Positions 43,511-52,318 of a stretch of 64,000 bases of DNA are shown piece by piece. The stretch spans positions 926,606 to 990,605 of the forward strand of contig JACKEA010000004.1 of NCBI GenBank assembly GCA_020633235.1, in the 5' to 3' direction. The stretch's first letter is position 1, and the number at the start of each line of letters is the position of its first letter. The translations under genes and the position numbers were made by a program. Under the pieces are notes generated by a model. That model was not told the DNA's origin, searched no databases, and saw only the letters and a list, made by a program, of their open reading frames with translations. The DNA is from Polyangiaceae bacterium. GTDB taxonomy: Bacteria > Myxococcota_A > Polyangia > Polyangiales > Polyangiaceae.

Positions 43511-44683
43511 ATGACGTTCGACGAAGCTCTGGAGGCGATCGGCGTCGAGCCCGGCGTGGACGACAAGGCGTTGCGGCGTGCGTACTTGCGCGCCGTGAAA
43601 GCGCATCCGCCGGAGCGTGACCCGGACGGCTTTCAGCGAGTGCGCGCGGCGTACGAGCTGCTCCAGGCGCAGCTGCCCTACCACGTTGCCGGCGCCGGTG
43701 AGGAGCGGAGCGACGACTACGCCGCGGCGGACGAGGACCAGAGCTTCGACGTCGAAGGGGCGCGGGAAGAGTCGCTCTACTGGCGGCTCATGTCCGAGCC
43801 TTCGGACGTGGACGACGCCGAGCTCGAAGCGGTGGAGCTCGGCGAAGTGGGCGACGCGGTGGCGTACGCGTGGCTCGAGCGCGGTCGCCCCGTGGCGGCG
43901 GGGCGTGCGCTGAGCCAGCAGCTGACGCTGCAGCGGGAGCGCGGAACGCTTCCGCCTTCGGGGCACATCTTGGTGAAGACGCTGCTCACGTTGCTCGCAA
44001 AGAAGAAGCCGAACGCCTTCGACAAGCTCCTGCGGGGGATGCGCGTCTGGCTCCGGGGGCATGGGCGGCCGGAGGTGTTTGCAGGCCACACACTGGCGGT
44101 CTGGTCCTTGTTGGACGAGCTCAGCCGGGTTCGCAAGCGGCTGGATCCCGAGCTGGTGGCCGTCATGGCACGGGCGATGCTCGACGGGGACGTTCCTTGG
44201 CAGGACGCCGCGCTGTCGGACTACCGACGAAAGCACCGGCGCGCTGCGCACAAAGCGGCGCGGCTCTTGGAGCGGGAGGCGCCGGGCCTCCATGGTCAGT
44301 TCGGCGGCGCTTTGGGACGCGGAAATTCGGCAGGGCGGGTGACCCACGTCGTTCCGGAGCGTGGTATCGGGCGTGGAGGCGGTTGGCCTATCTACATCTT
44401 CGTGATTTTCGCGATGAACGCGGCGCGGGTGTGTTCCAGCGAAGATCGCCGAAGCACGCGGCAGGCGGACATTCACCAGCTCACCACCTATGCGGTGGAC
44501 GCGGGTCTCCCGGTAGACTTGGTCGTCATCGGAGCGTTGGACCGCGGCGACTGCGATGCCGCGCGTGCCGCATTGGTGAGCGCCTACATGCGCCCGCTAC
44601 GGGTAGATGAGAGACGGCGGGTGGACCTCGCGGAAGCGCGCATCGTCGACGAGTGTCCCTCGACCACGGAGGGTGGACGTTGA
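43511..44683 (+). CDS. J-domain-like protein (HPP instead of HPD)
   Basis: This 390-residue protein begins with a short J-domain-like helical hairpin (1-65): ALRRAYLRAVKAHPPERDP, where the invariant HPD of DnaJ is HPP (H32-P33-P34). The rest contains a helical region (100-250), a candidate membrane helix (WPIYIFVIFAMN, ~300) and a Cys-containing tail. It is immediately upstream of an Hsp70 gene, overlapping it. Partner function is likely, but without HPD the stimulation of Hsp70 ATPase would have to differ. The start is ATG 43511. Confidence 0.7.
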   Translation: MTFDEALEAIGVEPGVDDKALRRAYLRAVKAHPPERDPDGFQRVRAAYELLQAQLPYHVAGAGEERSDDYAAADEDQSFDVEGAREESLYWRLMSEPSDVDDAELEAVELGEVGDAVAYAWLERGRPVAAGRALSQQLTLQRERGTLPPSGHILVKTLLTLLAKKKPNAFDKLLRGMRVWLRGHGRPEVFAGHTLAVWSLLDELSRVRKRLDPELVAVMARAMLDGDVPWQDAALSDYRRKHRRAAHKAARLLEREAPGLHGQFGGALGRGNSAGRVTHVVPERGIGRGGGWPIYIFVIFAMNAARVCSSEDRRSTRQADIHQLTTYAVDAGLPVDLVVIGALDRGDCDAARAALVSAYMRPLRVDERRRVDLAEARIVDECPSTTEGGR

Positions 44684-46392
44684 CGAAGGTCGGCATCGAC
44701 TTGGGAACCACGTACTCCCTGGTGTCGATCATGCGCGCGGGACGCCCGGAGATCGTGCCCAACGTCCTGGGGGAGGAGCTCACGCCCAGCGCGGTGAGCG
44801 TGGACGAACGTGGGGAGGTGCTCACGGGTCGCGCGGCCCGCGCGCGTGCCGTCACCCACCCGGACCTCACGGCCGTCGCCTTCAAGCGCGACATGGGGAC
44901 GGCCCGCCGCTACTCGCTCGGCAGCCGCAGCTTCAGTCCGGAGGAGCTTTCCGCGCTGCTCTTGGCGACCCTGAAGCGCGACGCAGAGGAAGTGTTGGGC
45001 GAGACGATCGAAGAGGCCGTGGTCACGGTGCCGGCGTACTTCGGCGAAGCGGCGCGCCGCGCGACGCGGGTGGCGTGCGAGCTGGCAGAGCTGCGGGTGG
45101 AACGCATCATCAACGAGCCCACGGCAGCGGCGCTGGCTTACGGCCTCCACCAGCGGGACAAGGAGCTGCGCGCGGTGGTGCTCGACCTCGGAGGCGGGAC
45201 CTTCGACGTCACGGTGCTCGAGATCATGGAGGGCGTGATCGAGATCCAAGCGTCGGCGGGCGACACGCGTCTCGGGGGTGAAGACTTCTTGGACGTGATC
45301 GTCGGTTGGGTGGCGGACCGCGTGGTGGAGCGCCACGGGTTCGATCCGCGCGTCAGCGCCGGAGATCGCGCTCGCCTGCGCGAGGCATGCGAGCGTGCGA
45401 AGCACCGCCTCTCGACCGACGATGCGGCCCGCATCGCCCTGCCCGCGCTCGGCGCACGGCGGCAGGACGTGGAGATCGAGCTTCGCCTCGACGACGTCGA
45501 GCCAGCGTTCGAGCCGCTGCTGGCCAGGATGACGACGCCCATTCGTCGCGCACTGTCCGACGCGGCCGTCGATCCAAAGCAGATCGACGAGGTGCTGCTC
45601 GTGGGCGGAGCCACGCGCATGCCGAGCGTAGCCGCCCTCGCGGCGCGCCTCTTCGGTCGCTTGCCGAGCCGCGCCCTGCCGCCGGACGAAGCCGTGGCCC
45701 TGGGCGCGGCCGTGCAAATGGCGCTGAAGGCCGGCAACGAGGCCGTAGAGGACATGGTCGTGACCGACGTGGCGCCCTTCACTCTGGGGATCGCCGTCAG
45801 TCAGTCCATCGGCATGCACGATGTCGGCGGCTTGTTCGCGCCCATCCTGGAGCGGGGCACGGTGCTGCCCGCCAGTCGCGAGCGCGAGTTTTCGACGATG
45901 GCGGACGGGCAGCGGATGATCGCGGTCGAGGTGTACCAAGGCGAGCACTCCTTGTGTAAGGACAACGAGAAGCTCGGCACCTACCAAGTGAAAGGCATTC
46001 CGGCAGGCCCGGCCGGCAAGGAGACCATTTCCGTTCGCTTCAGCTACGACATGAATGGCCTGCTGGAAGTGGACACCACCATCACTTCGACCGGCAAGAC
46101 GGCCAGCATGACGCTCGACCGCAGCAAGAATCGGCTGACGGAAGAACAGGTGGCGGAAGCCAAGAAGCGGCTGAAGGGCCTGAAGTTTCACCCGAGAGAC
46201 GCGCTGCCCAACACGACGGCGCTCTCTCGTGCGGAGGTTCTGCACGCAGAGCTCACCGGGGTAGAGCGCGAGATCTTGCGGGACGCCATGAACCACTTCC
46301 GCGCCGCGCTCGAGCTCCAAGACGCCAAGCAGATCTCGTTTGCGCGCGAGATGCTCTTGGCGCGCATCGCGGATCTGGGCCACGGCCGCTGA
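44680..46392 (+). CDS. Hsp70/DnaK-like chaperone with short C-terminus
   Basis: This 570-residue protein has all nucleotide-binding motifs: GIDLGTTYS (phosphate 1), VVLDLGGGTFDVTVLE (phosphate 2), LVGGATRMPSV (adenosine) and a connecting segment. The substrate domain (about 370-500) is present but the helical lid is short; DnaK usually has about 640 residues and an EEVD-like tail. I take TTG at 44680 as the start because GGAGGG is 6-8 bases upstream and it overlaps the J-like stop; GTG 44653 is the alternative. The close pairing suggests a dedicated chaperone pair. Confidence 0.9.
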   Translation: MTKVGIDLGTTYSLVSIMRAGRPEIVPNVLGEELTPSAVSVDERGEVLTGRAARARAVTHPDLTAVAFKRDMGTARRYSLGSRSFSPEELSALLLATLKRDAEEVLGETIEEAVVTVPAYFGEAARRATRVACELAELRVERIINEPTAAALAYGLHQRDKELRAVVLDLGGGTFDVTVLEIMEGVIEIQASAGDTRLGGEDFLDVIVGWVADRVVERHGFDPRVSAGDRARLREACERAKHRLSTDDAARIALPALGARRQDVEIELRLDDVEPAFEPLLARMTTPIRRALSDAAVDPKQIDEVLLVGGATRMPSVAALAARLFGRLPSRALPPDEAVALGAAVQMALKAGNEAVEDMVVTDVAPFTLGIAVSQSIGMHDVGGLFAPILERGTVLPASREREFSTMADGQRMIAVEVYQGEHSLCKDNEKLGTYQVKGIPAGPAGKETISVRFSYDMNGLLEVDTTITSTGKTASMTLDRSKNRLTEEQVAEAKKRLKGLKFHPRDALPNTTALSRAEVLHAELTGVEREILRDAMNHFRAALELQDAKQISFAREMLLARIADLGHGR

Positions 46393-46516
46393 GCGCATGG
46401 TGATTTCCCTTATGTGGCGCTGAGCTGCGTCGACGAATTCACCATGGTCGCCCCGTTCGTGGGTGAGCACCCTGACTTCCGTCAAGGCACTCATCCTTCG
46501 AAAGGGCATTTGCATC

Positions 46517-47215
46517 ATGGGGCACAAGATTTCTTCTCGGACGGTCCTGCTCGGGAGCTTGCTCGGCACGTTGACCCTCGCACTTCCCGCGCTGGCGGGC
46601 GGCAACTACGTGGGACAGAGCTTCTTGGGTCAGAACTTGGTCGGGCGCTCGTTCCAGGGGGCGAACGTCACCCGCGCGAACTTCAACAGCGCCAACGCCA
46701 AGCAGGTGAGCTTCTACGGAGCGAATGTGCGCTCCGCCAGCTTCGTGAAGACGAACTGCGCCGGGTGCAGCTTCTACGGAGCCACGGGGGATCGGGCGAC
46801 TCGCTTCGACAGCGCCATCCTCGGAAACTCGGACTTCACTGGGGCGCGGATGCGGGGCGCGCGGTTCTTGGGTGCGGGCCTCGAAGGGGCCAAGCTGACG
46901 GGGGCGGACGTGAGCCACGCCTTCTTCCGTGACGCGCGGCTCGAGCACGCGAAGCTCGTGGGCGCGGACGCCCGGGTGACCAAGTTCGAGCGGGCCGATC
47001 TGCGCATGGCGAATCTGTCCAACGCTCGCTTCTCTGGCGCGAACCTGTCCGGGGCGGACTTGCGGGGAGCCGGCTTGGTGGGCACGGATCTTCGAGACGC
47101 CGATCTGTGCAACGTGAAGTACGACAAGTACACCAACGTCAACGGCGCCGACGTCCGTCGCGCGAAGTGCGGCAAGGAATTCATCCAGAAGGTCCGCCAA
47201 GCACAAGCGAAGTAG
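46517..47215 (+). CDS. Secreted pentapeptide-repeat protein
   Basis: The 232-residue protein has a signal peptide (1-28, ending LPALA) followed by about 30 pentapeptide repeats of the A(D/N)LXX type, forming a right-handed beta helix (for example ANLSGADLRGAGLVG). Pentapeptide proteins may mimic DNA or serve as structural rods; here export suggests a surface structure. Cys pairs near residue 84 and at the C-terminus may crosslink. ATG 46517 is preferred because it yields the signal peptide. Confidence 0.85.
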   Translation: MGHKISSRTVLLGSLLGTLTLALPALAGGNYVGQSFLGQNLVGRSFQGANVTRANFNSANAKQVSFYGANVRSASFVKTNCAGCSFYGATGDRATRFDSAILGNSDFTGARMRGARFLGAGLEGAKLTGADVSHAFFRDARLEHAKLVGADARVTKFERADLRMANLSNARFSGANLSGADLRGAGLVGTDLRDADLCNVKYDKYTNVNGADVRRAKCGKEFIQKVRQAQAK

Positions 47216-47228
47216 TGAGCTTCCAAGC

Positions 47229-47256
47229 GACGCTCCCCGCGCGGGTGGGGAGCGTC
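47229..47256. terminator. Hairpin terminator between convergent genes
   Basis: GACGCTCCCC (47229-47238) pairs perfectly with GGGGAGCGTC (47247-47256) across 8 bases. It lies between the stop codons of the pentapeptide gene and the following reverse gene and so probably serves both. There is no long T-run. Confidence 0.65.
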
Positions 47257-48037
47257 AATTGCTGCCGAACAGGGTCGCGGCGTCGACCTCCACGGAGAAT
47301 CCGCCGGATACCTGCGGCTGCGCGCTGCCGCCGACGTTCCAGAGCGCGAACCACTCCGTGAACATGCTCTTGGTCGTGGGCGTGACGCCGACCATGTCGT
47401 AGCCGACGAAGTCTTCCGTGGTGGAGCTGCCAGCGAGCTCGAACGCCTTGTGCAGCGGGTTCTGCGCGGATCCTCCGCCGCTTTCGAACTGGAACTCTCC
47501 GCCGAGGGTTTCCCAGTAGATGGGCGGCTGGCCGGGGACGGTTTCCATCGGCACCTCGCCATGCACCACCCAGCGGAGGCCCACGGCGTCCGACTTGGGC
47601 GCCGGTGGACACAGGAACGTGACGGTGCCGCTGTAGCTCGCGAATTGGCACTTGGAGCCGAAGCTGGGAAACAGGCTCGTTGCGTACGCCTCGCAGGCCA
47701 TGTCCGAGTCGCTGACGGTGAAGCTCACGGGCTTTCCGCAGGGCACGAAGCCCGTCATCTTCTCGATCGCCAAGTCGTCGGCCAGGCAGCCCGCGTCGTC
47801 GAAGCAGTCCGTGTCGTCGCAGTCGTAGAAGCCGTCGCCGTCATCGTCCTTCTTGTTGGCGCACTGCTCCGTGCCCGTCGCGCCGCCGCTGCCGCCGCTG
47901 CCCCCACCGGTCCCGGCGCTCGCGCCGGACCCACTGCTGCCGCCGCCGCCGTCGCTGCCGGAATCACCGCAGCCGGAGATCCACACCATCGCGCTGGCAC
48001 CGAGCGCCACGAGCCACACGCTCATCCATTGCTTCAT
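47255..48037 (-). CDS. Lipoprotein with Asp-rich Cys motif
   Basis: The 260-residue protein has a lipoprotein signal (lipobox WISGCG, about residue 23) and a Gly/Ser linker. An Asp-rich segment DDDGDGFYDCDDTDCFDD (about 62-79), with Cys pairs, resembles MopE-type calcium motifs. A beta-rich domain of unknown type (85-260) follows. I recognise no enzyme signature. It appears to be a calcium-stabilised surface lipoprotein. Its stop abuts the shared hairpin; the ATG at 48037 is supported by the signal peptide. Confidence 0.75.
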   Translation of the reverse strand: MKQWMSVWLVALGASAMVWISGCGDSGSDGGGGSSGSGASAGTGGGSGGSGGATGTEQCANKKDDDGDGFYDCDDTDCFDDAGCLADDLAIEKMTGFVPCGKPVSFTVSDSDMACEAYATSLFPSFGSKCQFASYSGTVTFLCPPAPKSDAVGLRWVVHGEVPMETVPGQPPIYWETLGGEFQFESGGGSAQNPLHKAFELAGSSTTEDFVGYDMVGVTPTTKSMFTEWFALWNVGGSAQPQVSGGFSVEVDAATLFGSN

Positions 48038-48181
48038 GACGGCCTCCTCGTCCACGCCGCGGACGAACACGATCAAGAATGGCGAAACCCTACCACGCCG
48101 ATTGCCGCGTTCGCGGAACGGTGACGAAACACGTCGTCCCATGTGTCAGTGAATCCCACCTCCACTCCCCTTTCGGTCTTC

Positions 48182-48203
48182 TGTTGGTCCGGCGCGATCC
48201 CCG
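48182..48203. repeat. Dispersed extragenic repeat, single divergent arm
   Basis: TGTTGGTCCGGCGCGATCCC precedes the end of the GNAT fragment; the core is altered as in the copy at 17327. Confidence 0.5.
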
Positions 48204-48223
48204 TCGCGCAGCGACGGCGCGGC

Positions 48224-48475
48224 TCAGCTCGGCGCGCAGCGGAGCAGCACGCTGCCGCTCTCTGCGTCTCGTTCCACGAAGGCGAACCCACGGGCTTCGT
48301 ACCAACCGCGGAGGTCGGTGTAGACGAACAGCTCGGAGGTCGCGCGGCGCACGGCCTCCGCCAGCAGCGCGCTGCCGACCCCCTGACCCCGATGGCCTTC
48401 CGCCACGAAGAGCGCATTGACGAACAGGCGCAGTGGACCGCGGCCGCGAAACCTCACTCGGCGGAACCCGAGCAC
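48224..48475 (-). pseudogene. N-terminally truncated GNAT acetyltransferase
   Basis: The frame has the acetyl-CoA-binding motif A (FVAEGHRGQGVGSALLAEA) and the C-terminal FYTDLRGWYEARGFAFVE-type ending of GNAT proteins. A homologous N-terminal strand (PPALVAIDDSRPVGVLGF) can be read a little further upstream, but an in-frame TAG lies at about 48557-48559 and no start codon precedes it. A normal GNAT has about 140-160 residues; here about 83 to 110 remain. This is a remnant or a very short protein; the GTG at 48475 is the only start. Confidence 0.55.
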
Positions 48476-48733
48476 GCCGACAGGGCGCGAGTCATCGATG
48501 GCGACCAGCGCCGGCGGACGGCGCGGTCCGTCCGCGAGCTGCTGGGAGCCAAAGCGCTAACGTTCGAGGTTCGCTCGTGTGGCGGTGCAAGGGACTGGCA
48601 AGCGCAAGCCGGCGTAGGATGCGGCTCGATTCCAGCGCAGGCTATCGGTAGCGCTCGGTCGAGGTTCGCCATGTACCCATGCGGCCTCGGACAGTTGCGA
48701 TGCCACTGCCTGCCTTGTAGCCTCTCACGCCGA

Positions 48734-49957
48734 ATGGCCAGGCTTCAGGGGATCAGAATCCAGAACTTCCGCGCGCTGCAGGACGTTGGACTAGGACAGG
48801 TGAAGTACGCAAGTGGCGAGCCTCTTCCCGGCCTGGCGTGCTTCATTGGCCCTAATGGATCCGGAAAGTCCACGCTGCTAGATGTATTCGCGTTCATCGC
48901 ACAATGCCTGGCCGACGGTGTGGAGGCTGCATGCGATCACCCGACTCGGGGAGGGTTTGAACGGCTCCGCACTCAGGGAAAGAAGGGCCCGATCACATTC
49001 GAGCTCTTCTTCGATGGCGGGGATCCCAACCGCCCCATCGTGTATGAGCTCGGCATCGATGAACGGGGCGGAGTTCCTCTGGTCGTCAAGGAGTCGCTCC
49101 GGCAGCGTCGCAAGGGGGAGACGCGAGGCAAGCCCTACTACTTCTTGAAACTCGCCAACGGGAAGGGCAAAGCGTGGGCGGGAAAGTACAGCGTTTCCGA
49201 CGACAGCAAGGACTCGGAGACGATCAAGCTCACGGACACGACTCAGCTCGGGATCGCTACTCTTGGAAACCTCGCCAAACACCCTCGCATCGTGCAGGTA
49301 AGGGAGTACATCGAGCAGTGGTACTTGTCGTATTTCGTGCCAGATGCCGCCCGCAGGTTACAAGCCGCGGGCGCTCAGCGTTGGCTCGACCGGACCGGTT
49401 CAAACGTGGGCAACGTGTTGCAGTACTTCAAGCGCAAGCATCCACGGGAGTTCGGAGCCATTCTCAAGGCTGTTGCGGCGGCGATCCCAGGAATCAAGAA
49501 GCTGGACGCGATCATTAGCACCGACAAGCGTCTACTGATTCGCTTCGACGAACGGGGTTATCAAGACCCGTTCTACCAGCAGAGCATGTCAGACGGGACA
49601 TTGAAGATGCTCGCTTACGCGGTCTTGCTGGCCGATCCCGAGCCCAGGCCTTTCATGGGTATCGAGGAACCCGAGAACGGTCTGTACGTCCAACTCATTG
49701 AAGATCTGAGCCGACGGTTGGTGCAATATGCTCGTACCCCCAGAGATCGAACTCAGCTTCTGGTCACAACGCACTCGCCGTACTTCGTCGATGCCCTGTC
49801 GCCCGATCAGGTCTGGTTGATCGAGAAGGGACGCGATGGCTTCTCCACGGTGAAGCGAACGTCGGAACTCCCCACCATTCGCGAGATGGTAGACCAAGGA
49901 GTTCCGCTTGGGTCTCTCTGGTACAGCCAGCACCTTGGAGCGCTGCCCCGGCCATGA
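48734..49957 (+). CDS. AAA ATPase (OLD/SMC-like, AAA_21-type), defence-type
   Basis: The 407-residue ATPase has IRIQNFRAL at its N-terminus, Walker A GPNGSGKST (~39), a long insertion of helices, then signature SDGTLKMLAY (about 290), Walker B FMGIEEPENG (~311) and an H-loop TTHSPYFVDAL (~350). This is the order of OLD-like and SMC-like ATPases of defence systems. It overlaps the next gene by 4 bases. The base composition is visibly less GC-rich than flanking genes, suggesting transfer. A phage-defence or toxin-like role is inferred from the class, not from experiment. Confidence 0.85.
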   Translation: MARLQGIRIQNFRALQDVGLGQVKYASGEPLPGLACFIGPNGSGKSTLLDVFAFIAQCLADGVEAACDHPTRGGFERLRTQGKKGPITFELFFDGGDPNRPIVYELGIDERGGVPLVVKESLRQRRKGETRGKPYYFLKLANGKGKAWAGKYSVSDDSKDSETIKLTDTTQLGIATLGNLAKHPRIVQVREYIEQWYLSYFVPDAARRLQAAGAQRWLDRTGSNVGNVLQYFKRKHPREFGAILKAVAAAIPGIKKLDAIISTDKRLLIRFDERGYQDPFYQQSMSDGTLKMLAYAVLLADPEPRPFMGIEEPENGLYVQLIEDLSRRLVQYARTPRDRTQLLVTTHSPYFVDALSPDQVWLIEKGRDGFSTVKRTSELPTIREMVDQGVPLGSLWYSQHLGALPRP

Positions 49958-50628
49958 TTGTCCATGCGTTGGTGGAAGGCCCGTCCGAGAAGGTCTTCCT
50001 CGAGTCATGGGCTCCCCGATTCCTAAAGGGCCACCAGCTCAAGGCTTACCCGCACCAAGGAAAGGGCACTCTATCGGGAGATCCCCGACGTCGTGGGCTC
50101 TTGGACCAGCTCGAAGCGAAGCTGACGGCATTCGGTCAGTCGCTCGATTCGGAGCGAGAGCGCGTACTGGTTCTGGTCGATGCTGATGACGACAACATCG
50201 ATGAGCTCAAAGCGCAACTGGATGAAGTGAAGTCTCGCTTGGACCCGGCTCCCGTCGTCCTGTTCCGACTTGCCGTGGAAGAGCTCGAGGCATTCTACCT
50301 TGCGGATCTCCGCGCGATGAAGCTGGCGTTTCCGGGCTTTGATCGACAGCGTGCTCAGGCGTACGTGCCGGACAGCATTTGTGGAACATGGGAGCTGTTC
50401 GGCGCGATCGTTTACGACGGCGGGGGAAACAAGGTGTCATGGGCGCAAGAGCTTGGTCCGCGCGTTACCGTGCGGCCCGAAGAGAGTCGCTCACCTTCGT
50501 TCAAAGCATTGTGCTCCGGATTGAAGGAGCTCGTTGTGCGCACCCAGAGAAGCAAGACGCGCCGCAAGAAGCCCAGGCGCGCCAAGCGAGCGGTGCAACG
50601 CGACAAGACCGGCAAGCGTCAGTGGTGA
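49954..50628 (+). CDS. DUF4276-like protein with TOPRIM-type acidic motifs
   Basis: This 224-residue protein begins MIVHALVEGPSEKVF, whose glutamate matches the first TOPRIM motif. The second motif is VLVLVDADDDNIDEL (D-x-D, about 72). The family I associate it with (DUF4276) often follows an AAA_21-type ATPase gene. The C-terminus is a basic tail (RRKKPRRAKRAVQ). TOPRIM proteins in such pairs can be nucleases that are released upon infection. The 4-base overlap with the ATPase gene shows a strict operon. No experimental function is known to me. Confidence 0.72.
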   Translation: MIVHALVEGPSEKVFLESWAPRFLKGHQLKAYPHQGKGTLSGDPRRRGLLDQLEAKLTAFGQSLDSERERVLVLVDADDDNIDELKAQLDEVKSRLDPAPVVLFRLAVEELEAFYLADLRAMKLAFPGFDRQRAQAYVPDSICGTWELFGAIVYDGGGNKVSWAQELGPRVTVRPEESRSPSFKALCSGLKELVVRTQRSKTRRKKPRRAKRAVQRDKTGKRQW

Positions 50629-50646
50629 GCGCGGGCCAACGCTCAC
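50625..50646 (+). terminator. Candidate hairpin after the ATPase-TOPRIM pair
   Basis: GTGAGCG (50625-50631) pairs with CGCTCAC (50640-50646) around an 8-base loop and overlaps the stop codon. No T-run follows, so it is only a possible terminator. Confidence 0.4.
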
Positions 50647-50695
50647 GGCTGCGGAGCACGCAGCGAGGTTAGCGCGCGCCCGCCGCGGCGTGGGC

Positions 50696-51592
<897 letters not shown>

Positions 51593-51795
51593 GTGAGGAA
51601 GCTCCGCCGAGAAGTTTGCCGGCGGCCGAGAGGGAGCGCGTCGCGCTGGCCGCGGCGGCTCCCACGCGGCGTTCGAATCGGAATCAGCCTCCAGCACTTT
51701 ACCTGCCTTCTACTCGCGGCGGGGGCCGCAGGTTTGTCGTGTGCGCTGAATTGGGGCTCGCGCCGGGCGCCGTCAATGGCGGTGCCGGCGTTTAG

Positions 51796-51817
51796 TGAGG
51801 TTCCGCGGCGTAACGAC
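51796..51817. repeat. Dispersed extragenic repeat, single arm
   Basis: TGAGGTTCCGCGGCGTAACG lies in the 288-base divergent region between cysE and the coiled-coil gene, which otherwise shows no clear element. Confidence 0.65.
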
Positions 51818-51880
51818 AAGGAATGATTGAGGTATCCAAGGCGTGTGGAGTGGTTGCGGCGAGCAGGGGCCGTGACCATC

Positions 51881-52315
51881 ATGGGGACCATGTCGAGCGA
51901 CCCCGAGGACAAGCCGCAAGAACCCGTGTCCGAGCCCCCGCCGGACGACAGCGCCTCCAAGGACCTCGCGGATGGCCTCGAGCTCATGCTGCGGGCCGCG
52001 CGCAAGGCGGTGAAGCGGGTGGACCCCACGCGCATCGAGGCGGCGGGTCGGCGCGCGCTCAAGAGCTTGGAGACGCTGGACGCCAAGAAGGTGGGCGCCT
52101 TCGGTCGCAAGGCGGCGAAGAACCTCGACCCCCGCAAGATCGAAGAAGTGGCGGAGGAAGCCGGCAAGGAGCTCATCAACGTGGTGGAGCGCGTGGCGGA
52201 GCGCGTGGAGAACATCGTGAATGCTTCAACGCGGGACAGCCAACCCCCGCCCGCCAAGAGCGAAGAGCAGACGGAAGAAGAGCCGAAGCCCAAGGTGCGG
52301 GTGGAGGACGAGTAG
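51881..52315 (+). CDS. Small soluble helical protein
   Basis: The 144-residue protein is acidic and Pro-rich at the ends and basic-amphipathic in the middle: repeated phrases (AARKAVKRVDPTRIEAAGRRALKSL, then AKKVGAFGRKAAKN) in ~33-residue spacing suggest a coiled or membrane-adhering helix bundle. No domain was recognised. ATG 51881 and ATG 51890 are both possible; a longer frame is unlikely. It ends 3 bases before the convergent PQQ-propeller gene's stop. Confidence 0.6.
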   Translation: MGTMSSDPEDKPQEPVSEPPPDDSASKDLADGLELMLRAARKAVKRVDPTRIEAAGRRALKSLETLDAKKVGAFGRKAAKNLDPRKIEEVAEEAGKELINVVERVAERVENIVNASTRDSQPPPAKSEEQTEEEPKPKVRVEDE

Positions 52316-52318
52316 CCG

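Noticed and set aside
46396..46446. Inverted repeat CATGGTGA...TCACCATG upstream of the pentapeptide gene
   Set aside because: Only eight bases pair across a loop of more than 30; it could be chance.
48454..48672. A 72-residue reverse frame as the missing N-terminus of the GNAT gene
   Set aside because: Its translation lacks the GNAT N-terminal strand pattern; the homologous segment lies in the truncated frame itself.
51665..51690. tRNA suggested by GTTCGAATC
   Set aside because: No acceptor stem or anticodon arm can be built around it.
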